A stretch of DNA of 64,000 bases from Candidatus Gordonibacter avicola (GTDB lineage Bacteria > Actinomycetota > Coriobacteriia > Coriobacteriales > Eggerthellaceae). Location: positions 87,055-151,054 of the forward strand of contig DXGM01000012.1 in the NCBI GenBank assembly GCA_019113915.1. Direction: 5' to 3'. The notes under the pieces are model-generated. The model had not been told where the DNA came from and made no database searches. It was given only the letters and a program-made list of their open reading frames with translations. The position numbers were made by a program, and so were the translations under genes. Shown piece after piece: positions 51,201 through 59,900 of this stretch. Within the stretch, counting starts at the first letter, position 1; each line of letters begins with the position of its first letter.

Positions 51201-51783
51201 CGTTGACATTCAGCCGGGAGAAGTTGTGCGCGTAGCGGGTCGCAGCGGCGCGGGTAAATCAACCTTACTGAAGTTGCTCATGCGCTACTGGGATACCGAG
51301 CGAGGGGTGGTGAAAATGTCGGGCCGCGACGTGCGAGACGTGAATACGGAGAGTCTGCGCGAACATCAGGGCTTCATGGCCCAGGAAACGCATCTGTTCG
51401 AGGGCACTATTCGCGACAATATCATGCTTGCGCGCCCGAATGCCACCGACGCTCAATTAACGGAGGCCTGCGCGAAGGCATCACTTACGAGTTTGGTGGA
51501 GCGTCTGCCGCAGGGTCTTGATACGCCGGTGGGCGAGTTGGGTGATTTGCTGTCGGGAGGTGAGCGCCAGCGCATCGGCCTGGCTCGGGTGTTTCTGCAC
51601 GACGCACCGTTTGTGTTGCTCGATGAGCCCACCAGTAACCTCGACAGCTTGAACGAGGCGGCGGTGCTGCGTGCGCTGGCGAACAATCGCGCCGACAAGA
51701 CGGTGGTACTCGTGAGCCATCGCGCGTCCGCTGCTGCTATCGCCGACCGCACGTTTTCCGTGGAGTACGGCCGCGTGTCGTAG
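48244..51783 (+). CDS. Fused two-unit ABC exporter (CydDC-like)
   Basis: 1179 aa: two complete exporter halves in one chain. Half 1 has 5-6 membrane helices, Walker A GESGSGKST and LSGGQRQR with LDEATS. Half 2 has a second set of helices, Walker A GRSGAGKST, and LSGGERQR with LDEPTSNLD. A Ser/Ala/Pro-rich linker joins them (residues about 580-640). CydDC-type exporters carry thiols or heme and support cytochrome bd. I choose ATG 48244 over 48220 because of GGAAGGGGCG upstream. Substrate unproven. Confidence 0.9.
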   Translation: MFDKRLFALVPSAAKFIAADVALQWVGLLAHILLFLLIGSFVQDLVMGAANASAIAQLAGAAVLATAVRMACQALAQRMGLAASEAAKRAVRRQVYDKLVRLGPSYRERVATAEAVQISVEGAEQLESYFGSYLPQLFYALLAPLTLFVCIAPLSLPPAAALLACVPLIPASIMAVQKIAKRTMQRYWGSYTDLGSLFLEDIQGLSTLKVYRADEHAHERMNEQAEGFRRATMRLLRMQLNSITVMDICAFGGAAVGIVVTLGQYAEGAVALGAAFAIVFLSAEFFLPLRTLGSYFHTAMSGMAAADKMFAILDTPEDSDGTRCVDPSRADIVCRQVSYSFDGERKVLDEVDFEAPAGSFVGVTGESGSGKSTLAGIIAGTNAAFEGTVRVGGIDLREVSHASLRETVTVVSFDSYLFKGTVRSNLLLAKPTATDDELWDALSRCRLDAFVREAGGLEAPVTEAGRNLSGGQRQRLAMARALLHDAPVYVLDEATSNIDAESENALINLAHELAHTKTVIMISHRLSALREADRIYVLEEGRVAESGAHDELVVAGGPYACLWAQQVELEAFAHVTADESSAAANTTVVVSSEDARAPHIRAADSGESDTPASATPSAGPRVSPSAAPRRSHLSVMVRLVGLTRPLLPVMALAVLLGVAGFAAAIFLTVLGALALLDVAGLGSAVPYAVVVAGIGLCGFARGPLRYGEQLCNHYLAFRVLALVRDRVFAALRRLAPAKLEGRDKGDLVSLVTSDVELLEVFYAHTLSPAVIALVVSVGMTVFIGFQSPVLGALALASYVLVGVVVPLVASKASGDLGRAVRDRIGDMNAFVLDSLRGLAETLQYGRAADRVRELDERMGQLVAVERRLKGRTAFFMALTGTVVMACDVVMLVVSAALVGQGTLDAGAAVVATSALMSSFGPVIAVANLGSTLQQTLASGERVLDLLDERPQTDEVTDGEDLAQFEGATAQEVDFSYGGVRVLEQVNVDIQPGEVVRVAGRSGAGKSTLLKLLMRYWDTERGVVKMSGRDVRDVNTESLREHQGFMAQETHLFEGTIRDNIMLARPNATDAQLTEACAKASLTSLVERLPQGLDTPVGELGDLLSGGERQRIGLARVFLHDAPFVLLDEPTSNLDSLNEAAVLRALANNRADKTVVLVSHRASAAAIADRTFSVEYGRVS

Positions 51784-51788
51784 GGGTG

Positions 51789-51817
51789 CGAGGCCGTGGT
51801 GTTTTACGCCACGGCCT
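51789..51817. terminator. Bidirectional hairpin between ABC and engB genes
   Basis: GAGGCCGTGG / CCACGGCCTC, a perfect 10-bp stem with the loop TGTTTTACG. It overlaps the end of engB (stop at 51804) and serves both convergent genes. Confidence 0.75.
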
Positions 51818-52385
51818 CTTTGATGATGCTGCGCAGTTCATCCATGCCGTCGCCCTTGGCTGATGAGGTGACTACCAACGGGGTGTCTGCGCCCAGTTCC
51901 AGTTGGCGTTTAAGGGCTGCCTTCTGCTTGTTCTGCTGCTGGCGCGAAAGCTTGTCAGCCTTGGTGAGCACCACCACAAAGGGTAGGTCGGTCTCGCGCA
52001 GGAAGTTCACCATGTTTACGTCCAAGTCCGACGCGGCATGGCGGATGTCGATCAGGGATACTACCAGGGCAAAGGCGCGATCCTGGTTGAAGTAGCCCTC
52101 GATGAGTTCGCTCCAGCGCTCCTTTTCGGACTTCGACACCTTGGCGTAGCCGTATCCCGGCAAATCGACGAAGCGCACGCCGTCGCCGTCGAAGAAGTTG
52201 ATGGTGGCCGTTTTGCCGGGCGTCTGCGACACCTTCGCCAGGCCTTTACGGTTGAAAAGCTTATTCAAGAGCGACGACTTGCCCACGTTCGAGCGCCCTG
52301 CAAACGCCACTTCGGGCGCCGTGGAGGGCGGCAGCTGGGCCGACGTGCCAAACGAGCGTTCAAAGCGCACGTTATTGAAGTTCAT
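51804..52385 (-). CDS. engB: Ribosome-assembly GTPase EngB (YihA/YsxC)
   Basis: 193 aa: G1 GRSNVGKS (residues 30-37), G3 DLPGYGYAK, G4 TKAD and G5 SAKGDG. It acts in assembly of the large ribosomal subunit. It converges on the ABC gene. The upstream 340 bp holds no gene except the repeats listed next. Confidence 0.96.
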   Translation of the reverse strand: MNFNNVRFERSFGTSAQLPPSTAPEVAFAGRSNVGKSSLLNKLFNRKGLAKVSQTPGKTATINFFDGDGVRFVDLPGYGYAKVSKSEKERWSELIEGYFNQDRAFALVVSLIDIRHAASDLDVNMVNFLRETDLPFVVVLTKADKLSRQQQNKQKAALKRQLELGADTPLVVTSSAKGDGMDELRSIIKEAVA

Positions 52386-52445
52386 GCGATAGGTCCTTCC
52401 TTAGTATTGTGAGGGTTGTAACAAAGTTCCCTTTGTAGGTTGACC

Positions 52446-52600
52446 GTAGGGCAAGGGTTCTACCCTTGCCCTACATTGGTAAACTTCCAGGTCAAACGTA
52501 GTTGACGGCAAGGGCAGAGCCCTTGCCCTTCGGCAATCTGGCAGTTACAGCCCGTCGTCGCTCCATGGTAGCCGAAGCGGGCTGCCGCAGCGTCCGAAAA
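52446..52600. repeat. Cluster of hairpins, related to the palindromic element
   Basis: Two near-identical stems: GTAGGGCAAGGGT-TCT-ACCCTTGCCCTAC (52446-52474) and GGCAAGGGC-AGA-GCCCTTGCC (52507-52527), dashes marking loops. A weaker palindrome CAGCCCG...CGGGCTG (52548-52585) precedes CCGCAGCGTC, the linker word of the recQ element. Probably a decayed or variant copy. Confidence 0.6.
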
Positions 52601-52662
52601 CCTCCGCCGTCAGCGATTTTCCACGCTGCCAAGCGCCCGGCAACACCCTGCGAAAACAACAA

Positions 52663-52688
52663 AGGGGGGAGGCGCGTGCCTCCCCCCT
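52663..52688 (-). terminator. Terminator of the rubrerythrin gene
   Basis: On the minus strand AGGGGGGAGGC (52688-52678) pairs with GCCTCCCCCCT (52673-52663) over 11 bp; the following bases read TTTGTTGTTTTC. Confidence 0.85.
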
Positions 52689-52727
52689 GAGCGTCGTGGT
52701 GCAAATAAGCGAACGAAAGAATAGAAC

Positions 52728-53510
52728 CTAGTACGCCGTAAACGAGCTCTTCGGTGCCAGGCAGATGGGGCAGGCGGTGAAGTTCTCGCCCTTGTGAATG
52801 TAGCCGCAGATGGGGCAGAGGTAGTACTTGTCGTCGCTCGGCTCATCAATGGTGTTGTACGCATCGAGGTAGCGCTCGGCGTGCACGGATTCGGCCAGCT
52901 TCGCCCGCGTGAACACCTGGACGGCTTCCTGGTTGCCCTCGTCTTGGGCCACCTTGATGAACGAGGGATACATGTCGGAGGTCTCGTAAATCTCGCCGTT
53001 CGCACCCATAATAAGGTTGATGTCGGAGGTGTATTCGCTCACCTGCGGCGGCTCGGGCTTCTCGGTGCTGGGGTCCATCTTGCGGGCCAGGTTGTACTCC
53101 AGTTCAATGTGGATTTTTTCGGCGTCAGCCGTGCAGGCAAACAGGCGCGCGATCTGGCTAAAGCCCTCACGCTCTGCCACCTTCGAAAACGCCTCATACT
53201 TGGTGGTAGCGCCAGTCTCGCCCGCCAGTGCGGACAGAAGGTTTTCGTACGTGGTGCCCACCTTGGTGGTGCTCTCCGGCATGATGTCCAAGCTGCTGAC
53301 CGGCTCGTTCATACGTGCCTTGGTGGGCGACAGCACGTCGGCGGCGGGAGCGGCTTGGTCGGCGCCCTTCGCGCCCGCATCCTCAGCGGCTGGCTCCTTG
53401 GGTGCTTCCTGCTGCGGTGCACATGCGGCAAGCAGCCCTGCCGTGGTCAGCGTGGCGGCGCCGAGTGCGGCACCCTTGACGAAGTTTCTCCTGGATACCT
53501 GTGTCGACAT
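52728..53510 (-). CDS. Exported rubrerythrin-type lipoprotein (Tat signal)
   Basis: 260 aa. A twin-arginine leader (SRRNFVKGAALGAATLTTAG) with a lipobox LLAAC (Cys30) marks it as an exported lipoprotein. Residues about 85-215 are ferritin-like with paired Glu/His motifs (AGETGATTKYEAF, AEKIHIELEYN, ESVHAERYLD); the C-terminus is a rubredoxin-like CPICGYIHKG / CPICLAP. Rubrerythrins are usually cytoplasmic peroxide scavengers. Export implies surface peroxide defence. A PerR-like box lies upstream. Confidence 0.92.
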   Translation of the reverse strand: MSTQVSRRNFVKGAALGAATLTTAGLLAACAPQQEAPKEPAAEDAGAKGADQAAPAADVLSPTKARMNEPVSSLDIMPESTTKVGTTYENLLSALAGETGATTKYEAFSKVAEREGFSQIARLFACTADAEKIHIELEYNLARKMDPSTEKPEPPQVSEYTSDINLIMGANGEIYETSDMYPSFIKVAQDEGNQEAVQVFTRAKLAESVHAERYLDAYNTIDEPSDDKYYLCPICGYIHKGENFTACPICLAPKSSFTAY

Positions 53511-53595
53511 GATACTTCCTCCTCCCCGTGAACCTCCGGTTCACAAACGCCCGAGCCTCTTATCTCCGGCGTATTTGATAGTAGAATCATATACT

Positions 53596-53610
53596 ATTCT
53601 TATTAGGAAT
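53596..53610. promoter_or_regulatory. PerR/Fur-like box before the rubrerythrin gene
   Basis: ATTCTTA-T-TAGGAAT is a 7-1-7 inverted repeat matching six of seven pairs, in an AT-rich island about 86 bp upstream of the start. It fits the PerR/Fur pattern, and rubrerythrins are usual PerR targets. Tandem GAACGTT words near 53738-53760 lie further out. Confidence 0.55.
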
Positions 53611-53794
53611 GGAACCTATTTAGGATAGAATTTCGAAAAAGAAAGAAGATATATTCACACTTGTTTCAGCAGGGAATGCGCGCAGGGCACAGCACTGCGT
53701 GTTCCTCCGCACGCGTTTCGTATTTCATCTCTCGCAGAACGTTGAACGTAGAACGTTGTTGCCAAGAAATGTTATTCATAAACCAAAATATAAG

Positions 53795-53823
53795 TTGAAC
53801 TTAATTACATTCTTCTTTAAAGT
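53795..53823 (+). promoter_or_regulatory. Candidate promoter of the surface locus
   Basis: TTGAAC (53795-53800), 17-bp spacer, TAAAGT (53818-53823), in AT-rich DNA about 80 bp before the GTG start of the signal peptidase gene. The -10 is weak (four of six). Confidence 0.5.
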
Positions 53824-53901
53824 ATGCTTATATTCCCCACGAGATCGTTAGTAAGATACAATATCTGCTGCAGTACTCGAAATGCTTGAGGAGGCGGAAC
53901 T

Positions 53902-54797
53902 GTGTGGCATCAAATACTTGCGGCTATCGGTTCCAATGCCTTACGCATGCCTGAACAGAGCTGCGCCGCTGCTCTTTCGATAATGCGAAAAACTAGCAGG
54001 GGGGGGGGGCACTTTTATGCGCCTTCCTGTGCACGCATCATAGCGCGTTCGTAGCACCATCCTCACAAGGCTTACAGCCTGCTCAAACACCTCCCTTTCA
54101 ACCTAAAACCCAGCAGACAAACCCCTTACACACACTGTGGAATGTGGTGTCCACGGTTGTGATTGCGTGCCTGGTAGCCCTTGCAATCGCCCTTGTGGGC
54201 GTGCGCGTGGCGGGCTTTACCCCCTTTGCGGTGCTCTCCGGTTCCATGGAGCCAGCCTACATGAGGGGCGACTTGGTGTATGTCGCACACAGCGACCCTC
54301 AGACCATCCAGGTGGGCGACACTATCGCTTTCGTATCTGATTCAGCCTTACAAACCATCACCCATCGCGTGGCTGAAGTGCGCTCCGGTGGCAGCAGCTT
54401 TATCACAAAAGGCGACGCTAACGACAGTGTGGATGGAGCACCGGTGGCCGCCGAAAACGTGCTGGGTAAAGTGGTGTTTTCTCTGCCCAAGCTGGGCTCT
54501 GTTTCAGCCTTTCTTACCAGCGAGGCGGGGCGTTGGGTGGGTGTAGCGGTGGTGCTTGCCCTGGTGCTCGTGCTGTTTGTGGTGCCTGAACTTGTACGCA
54601 CCAACACACAAGAGCGTGCAGAAAAACGCTCACCGCATTGCCACACAGCAAGCAACACTCACAGGAGAAATTCGTCGGGAGCGGTCAGAGACACAGGCAG
54701 CGGTTCATTCCACCCGACTAACCATAGAGAAAACGTAAGGGCACAAGAGAAAAGGGGGATGCAATCATGCAGACCACAACAAGAAAAAAGACCCTAG
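53902..54797 (+). CDS. sipW: SipW-like signal peptidase I, out of frame with its start by a G-tract
   Basis: The enzyme part is clear: a membrane helix (STVVIACLVALAIALVGV), SGSMEPAYMRGDLVY with the nucleophile Ser, ITHRVAEV with the His, KGDANDSVDG, and a second membrane helix. This is the S26B class that processes TasA/camelysin-like proteins. The only good start is GTG 53902 (GAGGAGG site, 7 bp spacing). Its frame runs into an 11-G tract (53999-54009) and then stops at 54052. With 12 or 9 G it continues into the enzyme (298 aa with 12). The alternative start GTG 54144 has no ribosome binding site. Confidence 0.75.
53999..54009 (+). repeat. 11-G homopolymer tract in the signal peptidase gene
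   Basis: Eleven consecutive G in a codon region of otherwise ordinary composition. Such tracts slip during replication. Here the length decides whether the upstream start reads into the signal peptidase (12 or 9 G) or stops after 50 codons (11 G). Confidence 0.9.
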
Positions 54798-55534
54798 TAG
54801 GCATCATCGCCATCCTGCTGATATGTTCCATTGCAGTAGCAGGCGTGCTGGCGTACTTGCAACAAAGCACCATGGCAGTAACCAACACCTTTACTGCCTC
54901 GGCGACAGGTATCATTGCAACGGATGGTACCCATACACTTTGGGAACATGAAGTGACTTCAAACGGCGACGGAACGTATACCGTTGGAGGAAATGATGCA
55001 AAGGTAGAAGCCGGTAAAACTGATGTTACACAGACCTACGAAGTATTCCCGGGTTACAACATCCCGAAAGACCCCACCATTACCTTGCAAAAGGTGACGC
55101 AGCCTGCGTATTTGTTCGTTGAAGTGAACGCAGGAAGCTTTAAGCAGGACGGCACTGAGGCAGATGCGTCTGTTTGGGGCGATACGCTGAAATATACGCT
55201 TGATGATACGAAATGGGAACAGCTTAAGGAGGTAACGGGACCAAACGGCGGTGTTGTGTACGCGTACAAGGAAACGATTACGCCTGCAGACACGAAGGAC
55301 AAGGCGCAAGACTATCCTATCTTGAAAAAGATCAGTGTCACCGACCCTAAATCTGGCGCTATCACGGTCACTGAAAACACCATCGAAGTTGCCGCAACGT
55401 ATACGCCAGTTGAGGGCAATCATGACGACCTCGTCTTCCACAGTTATCTCTGTCAGGCGGGGGGCTTTGCTGATAAAGCGGCTGCCTACAAGGCCTGCTT
55501 CTCAACACCGGTTACTCCTGCCCCGACTGCGTAA
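54767..55534 (+). CDS. SipW-dependent surface protein
   Basis: 255 aa. A SipW-type signal (RKKTLVGIIAILLICSIAVAGVLAYLQ, split here: basic start, hydrophobic core, AYLQQSTMAVTNTFT cleavage area), then a beta-rich extracellular domain with TLQKVTQPAYLFVEVNAG. Related to camelysin/TasA-type fibre proteins. It overlaps the peptidase ORF by 31 bp; AAAGGGGGA precedes its ATG. Likely a substrate of the adjacent peptidase. Confidence 0.75.
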   Translation: MQTTTRKKTLVGIIAILLICSIAVAGVLAYLQQSTMAVTNTFTASATGIIATDGTHTLWEHEVTSNGDGTYTVGGNDAKVEAGKTDVTQTYEVFPGYNIPKDPTITLQKVTQPAYLFVEVNAGSFKQDGTEADASVWGDTLKYTLDDTKWEQLKEVTGPNGGVVYAYKETITPADTKDKAQDYPILKKISVTDPKSGAITVTENTIEVAATYTPVEGNHDDLVFHSYLCQAGGFADKAAAYKACFSTPVTPAPTA

Positions 55535-55572
55535 GCCGAGTTCACCGGTAGAAACACTCAGGGAACCCACGC

Positions 55573-56328
55573 ATGTTTGGACGAAACAACAAAGTAGTGC
55601 AGTTGGCGTGCAGCGACGATACCAGCGCGCCACGCTCCACGCCGCGGCGAAGCAGTATCGCACTTGCTGCCCTCATCGTGTGCATAAGTGCGCTTGTCGG
55701 CACGGGTTCCCTGGCTTACTTCACGACGTCCGATGCCTCCAGCCAGCACTTCATGGTGGCTTCGGCCGACGCGGATAACCCCGAAAGCCCGGGAGACTTG
55801 TTCTCCATCAGCCTCAATCAAAGCGACGGCAGTGGCAACGCATCGCAGCAGGGTGTCCATTACACCAACATGGTTCCCGGCTTGCGTATGACCATTGACC
55901 CGAGCGTTACCAACACCGGCAAGCACGCAGCATGGTTGCGCATGAACGCCACACTCACCAAAGCCTCTGCTTGGAAGGAAGCACTTGCCAAGCACGGCCT
56001 CATGAGCAGCAATGCCAGTGCGGCAGAGGTGGCCTCAGTGCTGGAAACCTACGTGTTTGCGGGGATGGATAAAAACACGTGGCAGCGAGGCGAGGTGAGT
56101 GAAGCCCGTGCCCAAGACGGCACACTCAGAGTGACGTATTACTTCATGCCAGCGTTAACGTTGGATACAAAAGCGCAGTTGATGGAGGCAGTGTGCGTAC
56201 CTGATTCTTTTGACGCAGAAGACGTGGAGTCGTTCAGCGGCTTCAACTTGGTGTTTTCCGCTGATGCTATCCAGTACGCAAACACCGGAACAAGTGCTCG
56301 TGAAGCGTTTGCTAACTGCTGGGAATAA
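55573..56328 (+). CDS. SipW-dependent surface protein
   Basis: 251 aa. SipW-type signal (IALAALIVCISALVGTGSLAYFTTSDASSQHF) lies at residues 28-59, then a TasA-like domain with GVHYTNMVPGLRMTIDPSVTNTGKHAAWLRM, the MVPGxxxxxxPxVxNTG motif seen in camelysin-like proteins. Starts 39 bp after the previous gene. Confidence 0.75.
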   Translation: MFGRNNKVVQLACSDDTSAPRSTPRRSSIALAALIVCISALVGTGSLAYFTTSDASSQHFMVASADADNPESPGDLFSISLNQSDGSGNASQQGVHYTNMVPGLRMTIDPSVTNTGKHAAWLRMNATLTKASAWKEALAKHGLMSSNASAAEVASVLETYVFAGMDKNTWQRGEVSEARAQDGTLRVTYYFMPALTLDTKAQLMEAVCVPDSFDAEDVESFSGFNLVFSADAIQYANTGTSAREAFANCWE

Positions 56329-56348
56329 CGAGAAGGAAGGTGGTGAAC

Positions 56349-56954
56349 ATGCAGTACGTTGACTCGGCGAACCCCTCTGTCGTACCTAAGCGTACGGACC
56401 GTACGCACGACACAACAACAAAGCGTCGCATACTGCTGGTAAGTGTCGTCGCCCTACTCATGGCACTTTTGGCAGCCATGACGCTGGCGTACTTCACCAC
56501 CACCATCAAAACTGAAAACGTTATTACGGCCGCGAACGTGCGCCTCACCCTCAACTATTCTGGCAACGCAGGCCAAACCATCCAAATCATGCCGGGCGAC
56601 ACAGTGGAAAAAACGGTGAGCGTCAAAAACTCGGGTGACATGCCGTTTTATGTGCGCGTACGCCTGGAGGTAAGCGTTTCAAACGTCAGCCTTCCCGCTG
56701 CCGACTGTCTTTCTATGAACATCAACACCGCCGATTGGACGTACAAGGACGGTTATTACTACTACAAGCAGGCAGTGCAACCCGGCACACAAACGATACC
56801 GCTGTTCACGAAAGTGTCCGTTGATGGCGGCAAAGTGGACAACCGCTATCTGGCGGAAACGTTCACCCTCGCCACACACGCCTACGGCGTGCAGAGCGCG
56901 CACAACACCGACAGTCCGCTGACGGCTGCCGGTTGGCCGAGCGAAAAGGCATAA
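56349..56954 (+). CDS. SipW-dependent surface protein
   Basis: 201 aa. A basic start (TTKRRILLVSVVALLMALL), AAMTLAYFTTTIKTENVI as the cleavage area, and QIMPGDTVEKTVSVKNSGDMPFYVRVRLEV, the PGDxxxKxVxVxNxG motif of TasA/camelysin-like fibre subunits. I start at ATG 56349 (GGAAGG site, 8 bp). Confidence 0.78.
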   Translation: MQYVDSANPSVVPKRTDRTHDTTTKRRILLVSVVALLMALLAAMTLAYFTTTIKTENVITAANVRLTLNYSGNAGQTIQIMPGDTVEKTVSVKNSGDMPFYVRVRLEVSVSNVSLPAADCLSMNINTADWTYKDGYYYYKQAVQPGTQTIPLFTKVSVDGGKVDNRYLAETFTLATHAYGVQSAHNTDSPLTAAGWPSEKA

Positions 56955-56970
56955 AGGAAGAGACGCACCG

Positions 56971-59900
56971 ATGAGCGATTCGGAAACCTATCCATCTTCT
57001 TTCGAGAAGACAAAAGATGCGAGCCGGACAGCCGCAGTAGGGGTGTCCTCATCGGTCGCTGCACCCACTCGTAAGCGCCGCTTCGCCAGGCGCGTTCGTA
57101 TTCTTGCGGCAACCACTCTGCTGCTTATCTCTCTTGTGGCGGCAGGCACGTTGTCGTTTTTGAAAACTGCTACCGATCCTCTTACTAACGCATTTGTATT
57201 CGGCGCCGGCATCTATCAGATGAGCTTTGACGCAAACGGCGGCGACGCATCAAGTGTGCCCCCAGCGCAAAAGAGGATTGTCAAAAGCGAAACCACCACC
57301 TTTACTATTCCGGACACTTACGCAGATCCGCGTACCCTTCCGCAAAAAGAGAACAGTGTTTTCTTGGGCTGGGCAGAAACGGCGCAGGCAACCCAAGCTG
57401 CATACAGGCCGGGCGACTCGGTAACACTTGCCCTCGCCAATCCGAAAAAGACACTCTACGCGGTGTGGGGGACAGAGGCCACCCTTATTCAGGGCGAAAA
57501 ACTGAACAGCGCCATAAAGGGTATCGCAGCCGATAGTAGCAAGACTTTTGGTATTGGGCCGAGCATCCTGAGAGCTGAACGCGCCAAGGCGGAAAGCACG
57601 GGTGACCACTATAAGGTGACAACGGTCATTTTTGACACCTACAAGAACCGTAAAGAGGATGTCAAAGACGTTCCAACCGATGACATCGTTGACGTGAGCG
57701 CAGACCAAAACCACTCGGTAAATCTGTATCATAAGAACAATGGCGACGACACTTTTACCGCCTACATTCTTTCCACTGGTACTATTTTTACCAATGCAGA
57801 TTCCACTTCGCTGTTTGCTTATCTTGAGAATCTTACCAGTGTCACGTTATCCAACTTTACGACGTCACGGACTACTACGCTCAAAAAGATGTTTTATCAA
57901 TGCTCTGCTTTGAAGAGTCTCACTCTGACAAAAACCGCCGTACCAGGTCTTGATACCTCTCAGGTGGTTGACATGTCTAACATGTTCGCCCACTGCTTCA
58001 AGCTTGCTACCGTTAACCTCTCGGGCTTTGACACCTCGAACGTCACCGACATGCACGGCATGTTCGATAGCTGCTCGCCGCTTGCTAACCTGGACCTTTC
58101 CGGCTTCGACACCTCAAGCGTCAAAAACATGAGTATGATGTTCAATTTTTGCGTCTCCTTGTCGACCCTTGATGTAACGCATTTTGATACCTCAAGTGTC
58201 ACCAACATGAGTTATATGTTCCAAGGCTGCAAGTTTACCGCCCTTAACCTTTCCAACTTCAACACGTCAAACGTCACCAACATGAGCTACCTGTTCAATA
58301 GCTGCTCCAATCTGGCCACCATATATGCGGGGGCAGGATGGAATACGGATGGCGTCTCTTCCTCGTCCTCAATGTTTGGAACCTGCAGAGTTCTTAAAGG
58401 TGTCGCAGGAACAACGTGGTCGAGCGATAAACCCACTGATAAAACGTATGCTCGCATCGACGGCAAAGGTGGCCAGCCCGGCTACCTCACTGGCGGACTT
58501 TTGGTGACGGGCGAGGCGCTCAACGTTGCAATAAAGGGCGGGGCTTCTTCGTCTGAATCAACTGACACTTCTGTTACCTCGGTTACCTTTGGAACAAGTG
58601 CAAAATACGGAGATACCGTCAAGGGTCTCAATTCTGTGGATGTAAGTGAGGCGCACGACGGCTCTGTGCTTTTGTATCGCAAGCTAGAGGGCGCTAACTA
58701 TAAGGTTTACATTCTCTCAACTGACAAGATATATGCAAACCCGAATTGTGCTAAAGCATTTTACAATCTGAATTCTGTCACGAGGTTCGACTTCTCGAAT
58801 TTCGATACTTCAAACGTGACCACTATGGAAGCTCTGTTTACGAGCTGCTTCACGCTGAGCACTCTTGATCTTTCCAGCTTCAACACCTCAAATGTCACCA
58901 ACATGAACTCCATGTTTTCGAGTTGCAACGTTCTTACTACCCTGAACCTTTCCAGCTTCAACACCTCAAGTGTCACCAACATGCAAGCCATGTTCAATAA
59001 CTGCAACGCCCTTACCACCCTCAACCTCTCCAATTTTGATACTTCGAACGTCACTACTATGTTCAAAATGTTCCATATCTGCTCCGCGCTTACCGCTCTC
59101 AACCTCTCAAATTTTGATACCTCGAACGTCATTGACATGAGGTCTATGTTCGAGAGTTGTGGTGCCCTTACAGAACTTAAAATTTCCAACTTCAAAACCC
59201 CAAAAGTCGCTTCAATGGATCACATGTTTGCCAATTGCAAACAACTTCGGACACTTGACCTCTCCCAGTTTGCCAACTCAAGCGTCACCAACATGAGTTA
59301 TATGTTCTACAATTGCAACGCGCTTACCGCTCTCAACCTTTCTGGCTTCAATACCCCAAGCGTCACTAGTATGGAGGCTATGTTTAATAGTTGCGGATCT
59401 CTTACCACCCTTAATCTTTCCAGCTTCAACACTTCAAGCGTCTTAAACATGAGTTCCATGTTTGGTGGCTGCAGTGCGCTTACCACCCTTAACGTTTCTA
59501 GCTTCAACACTTCAAACGTCACTACTATGCAAGCCATGTTCAGTAAATGCTCTGCCCTTACCGGCCTCGACGTGTCCAAATTCGACACTTCAAACGTCAC
59601 TACCATGTATTACATGTTTAATGCCTGCGAAGCCCTCACTACCCTTAACGTGTCCAACTTCAACACTTCAAAAGTCAGTGACATGAGGTTCATGTTTTCT
59701 GGCTGCAAAAAACTTACCACCCTCGACCTTTCCCATTTCAATACGTCAAGCGTGAAGAGAATGGATTACATGTTCTTTATCTGCCCTGTTCTTAAAACCC
59801 TTAACCTATCCGGCTTCAACACTTCAAACGTTGTCGACATGAGTTTCATGTTCTATAGATGCCCCGCCCTTACCACCCTTGATCTTTCAAGCTTCAATAC

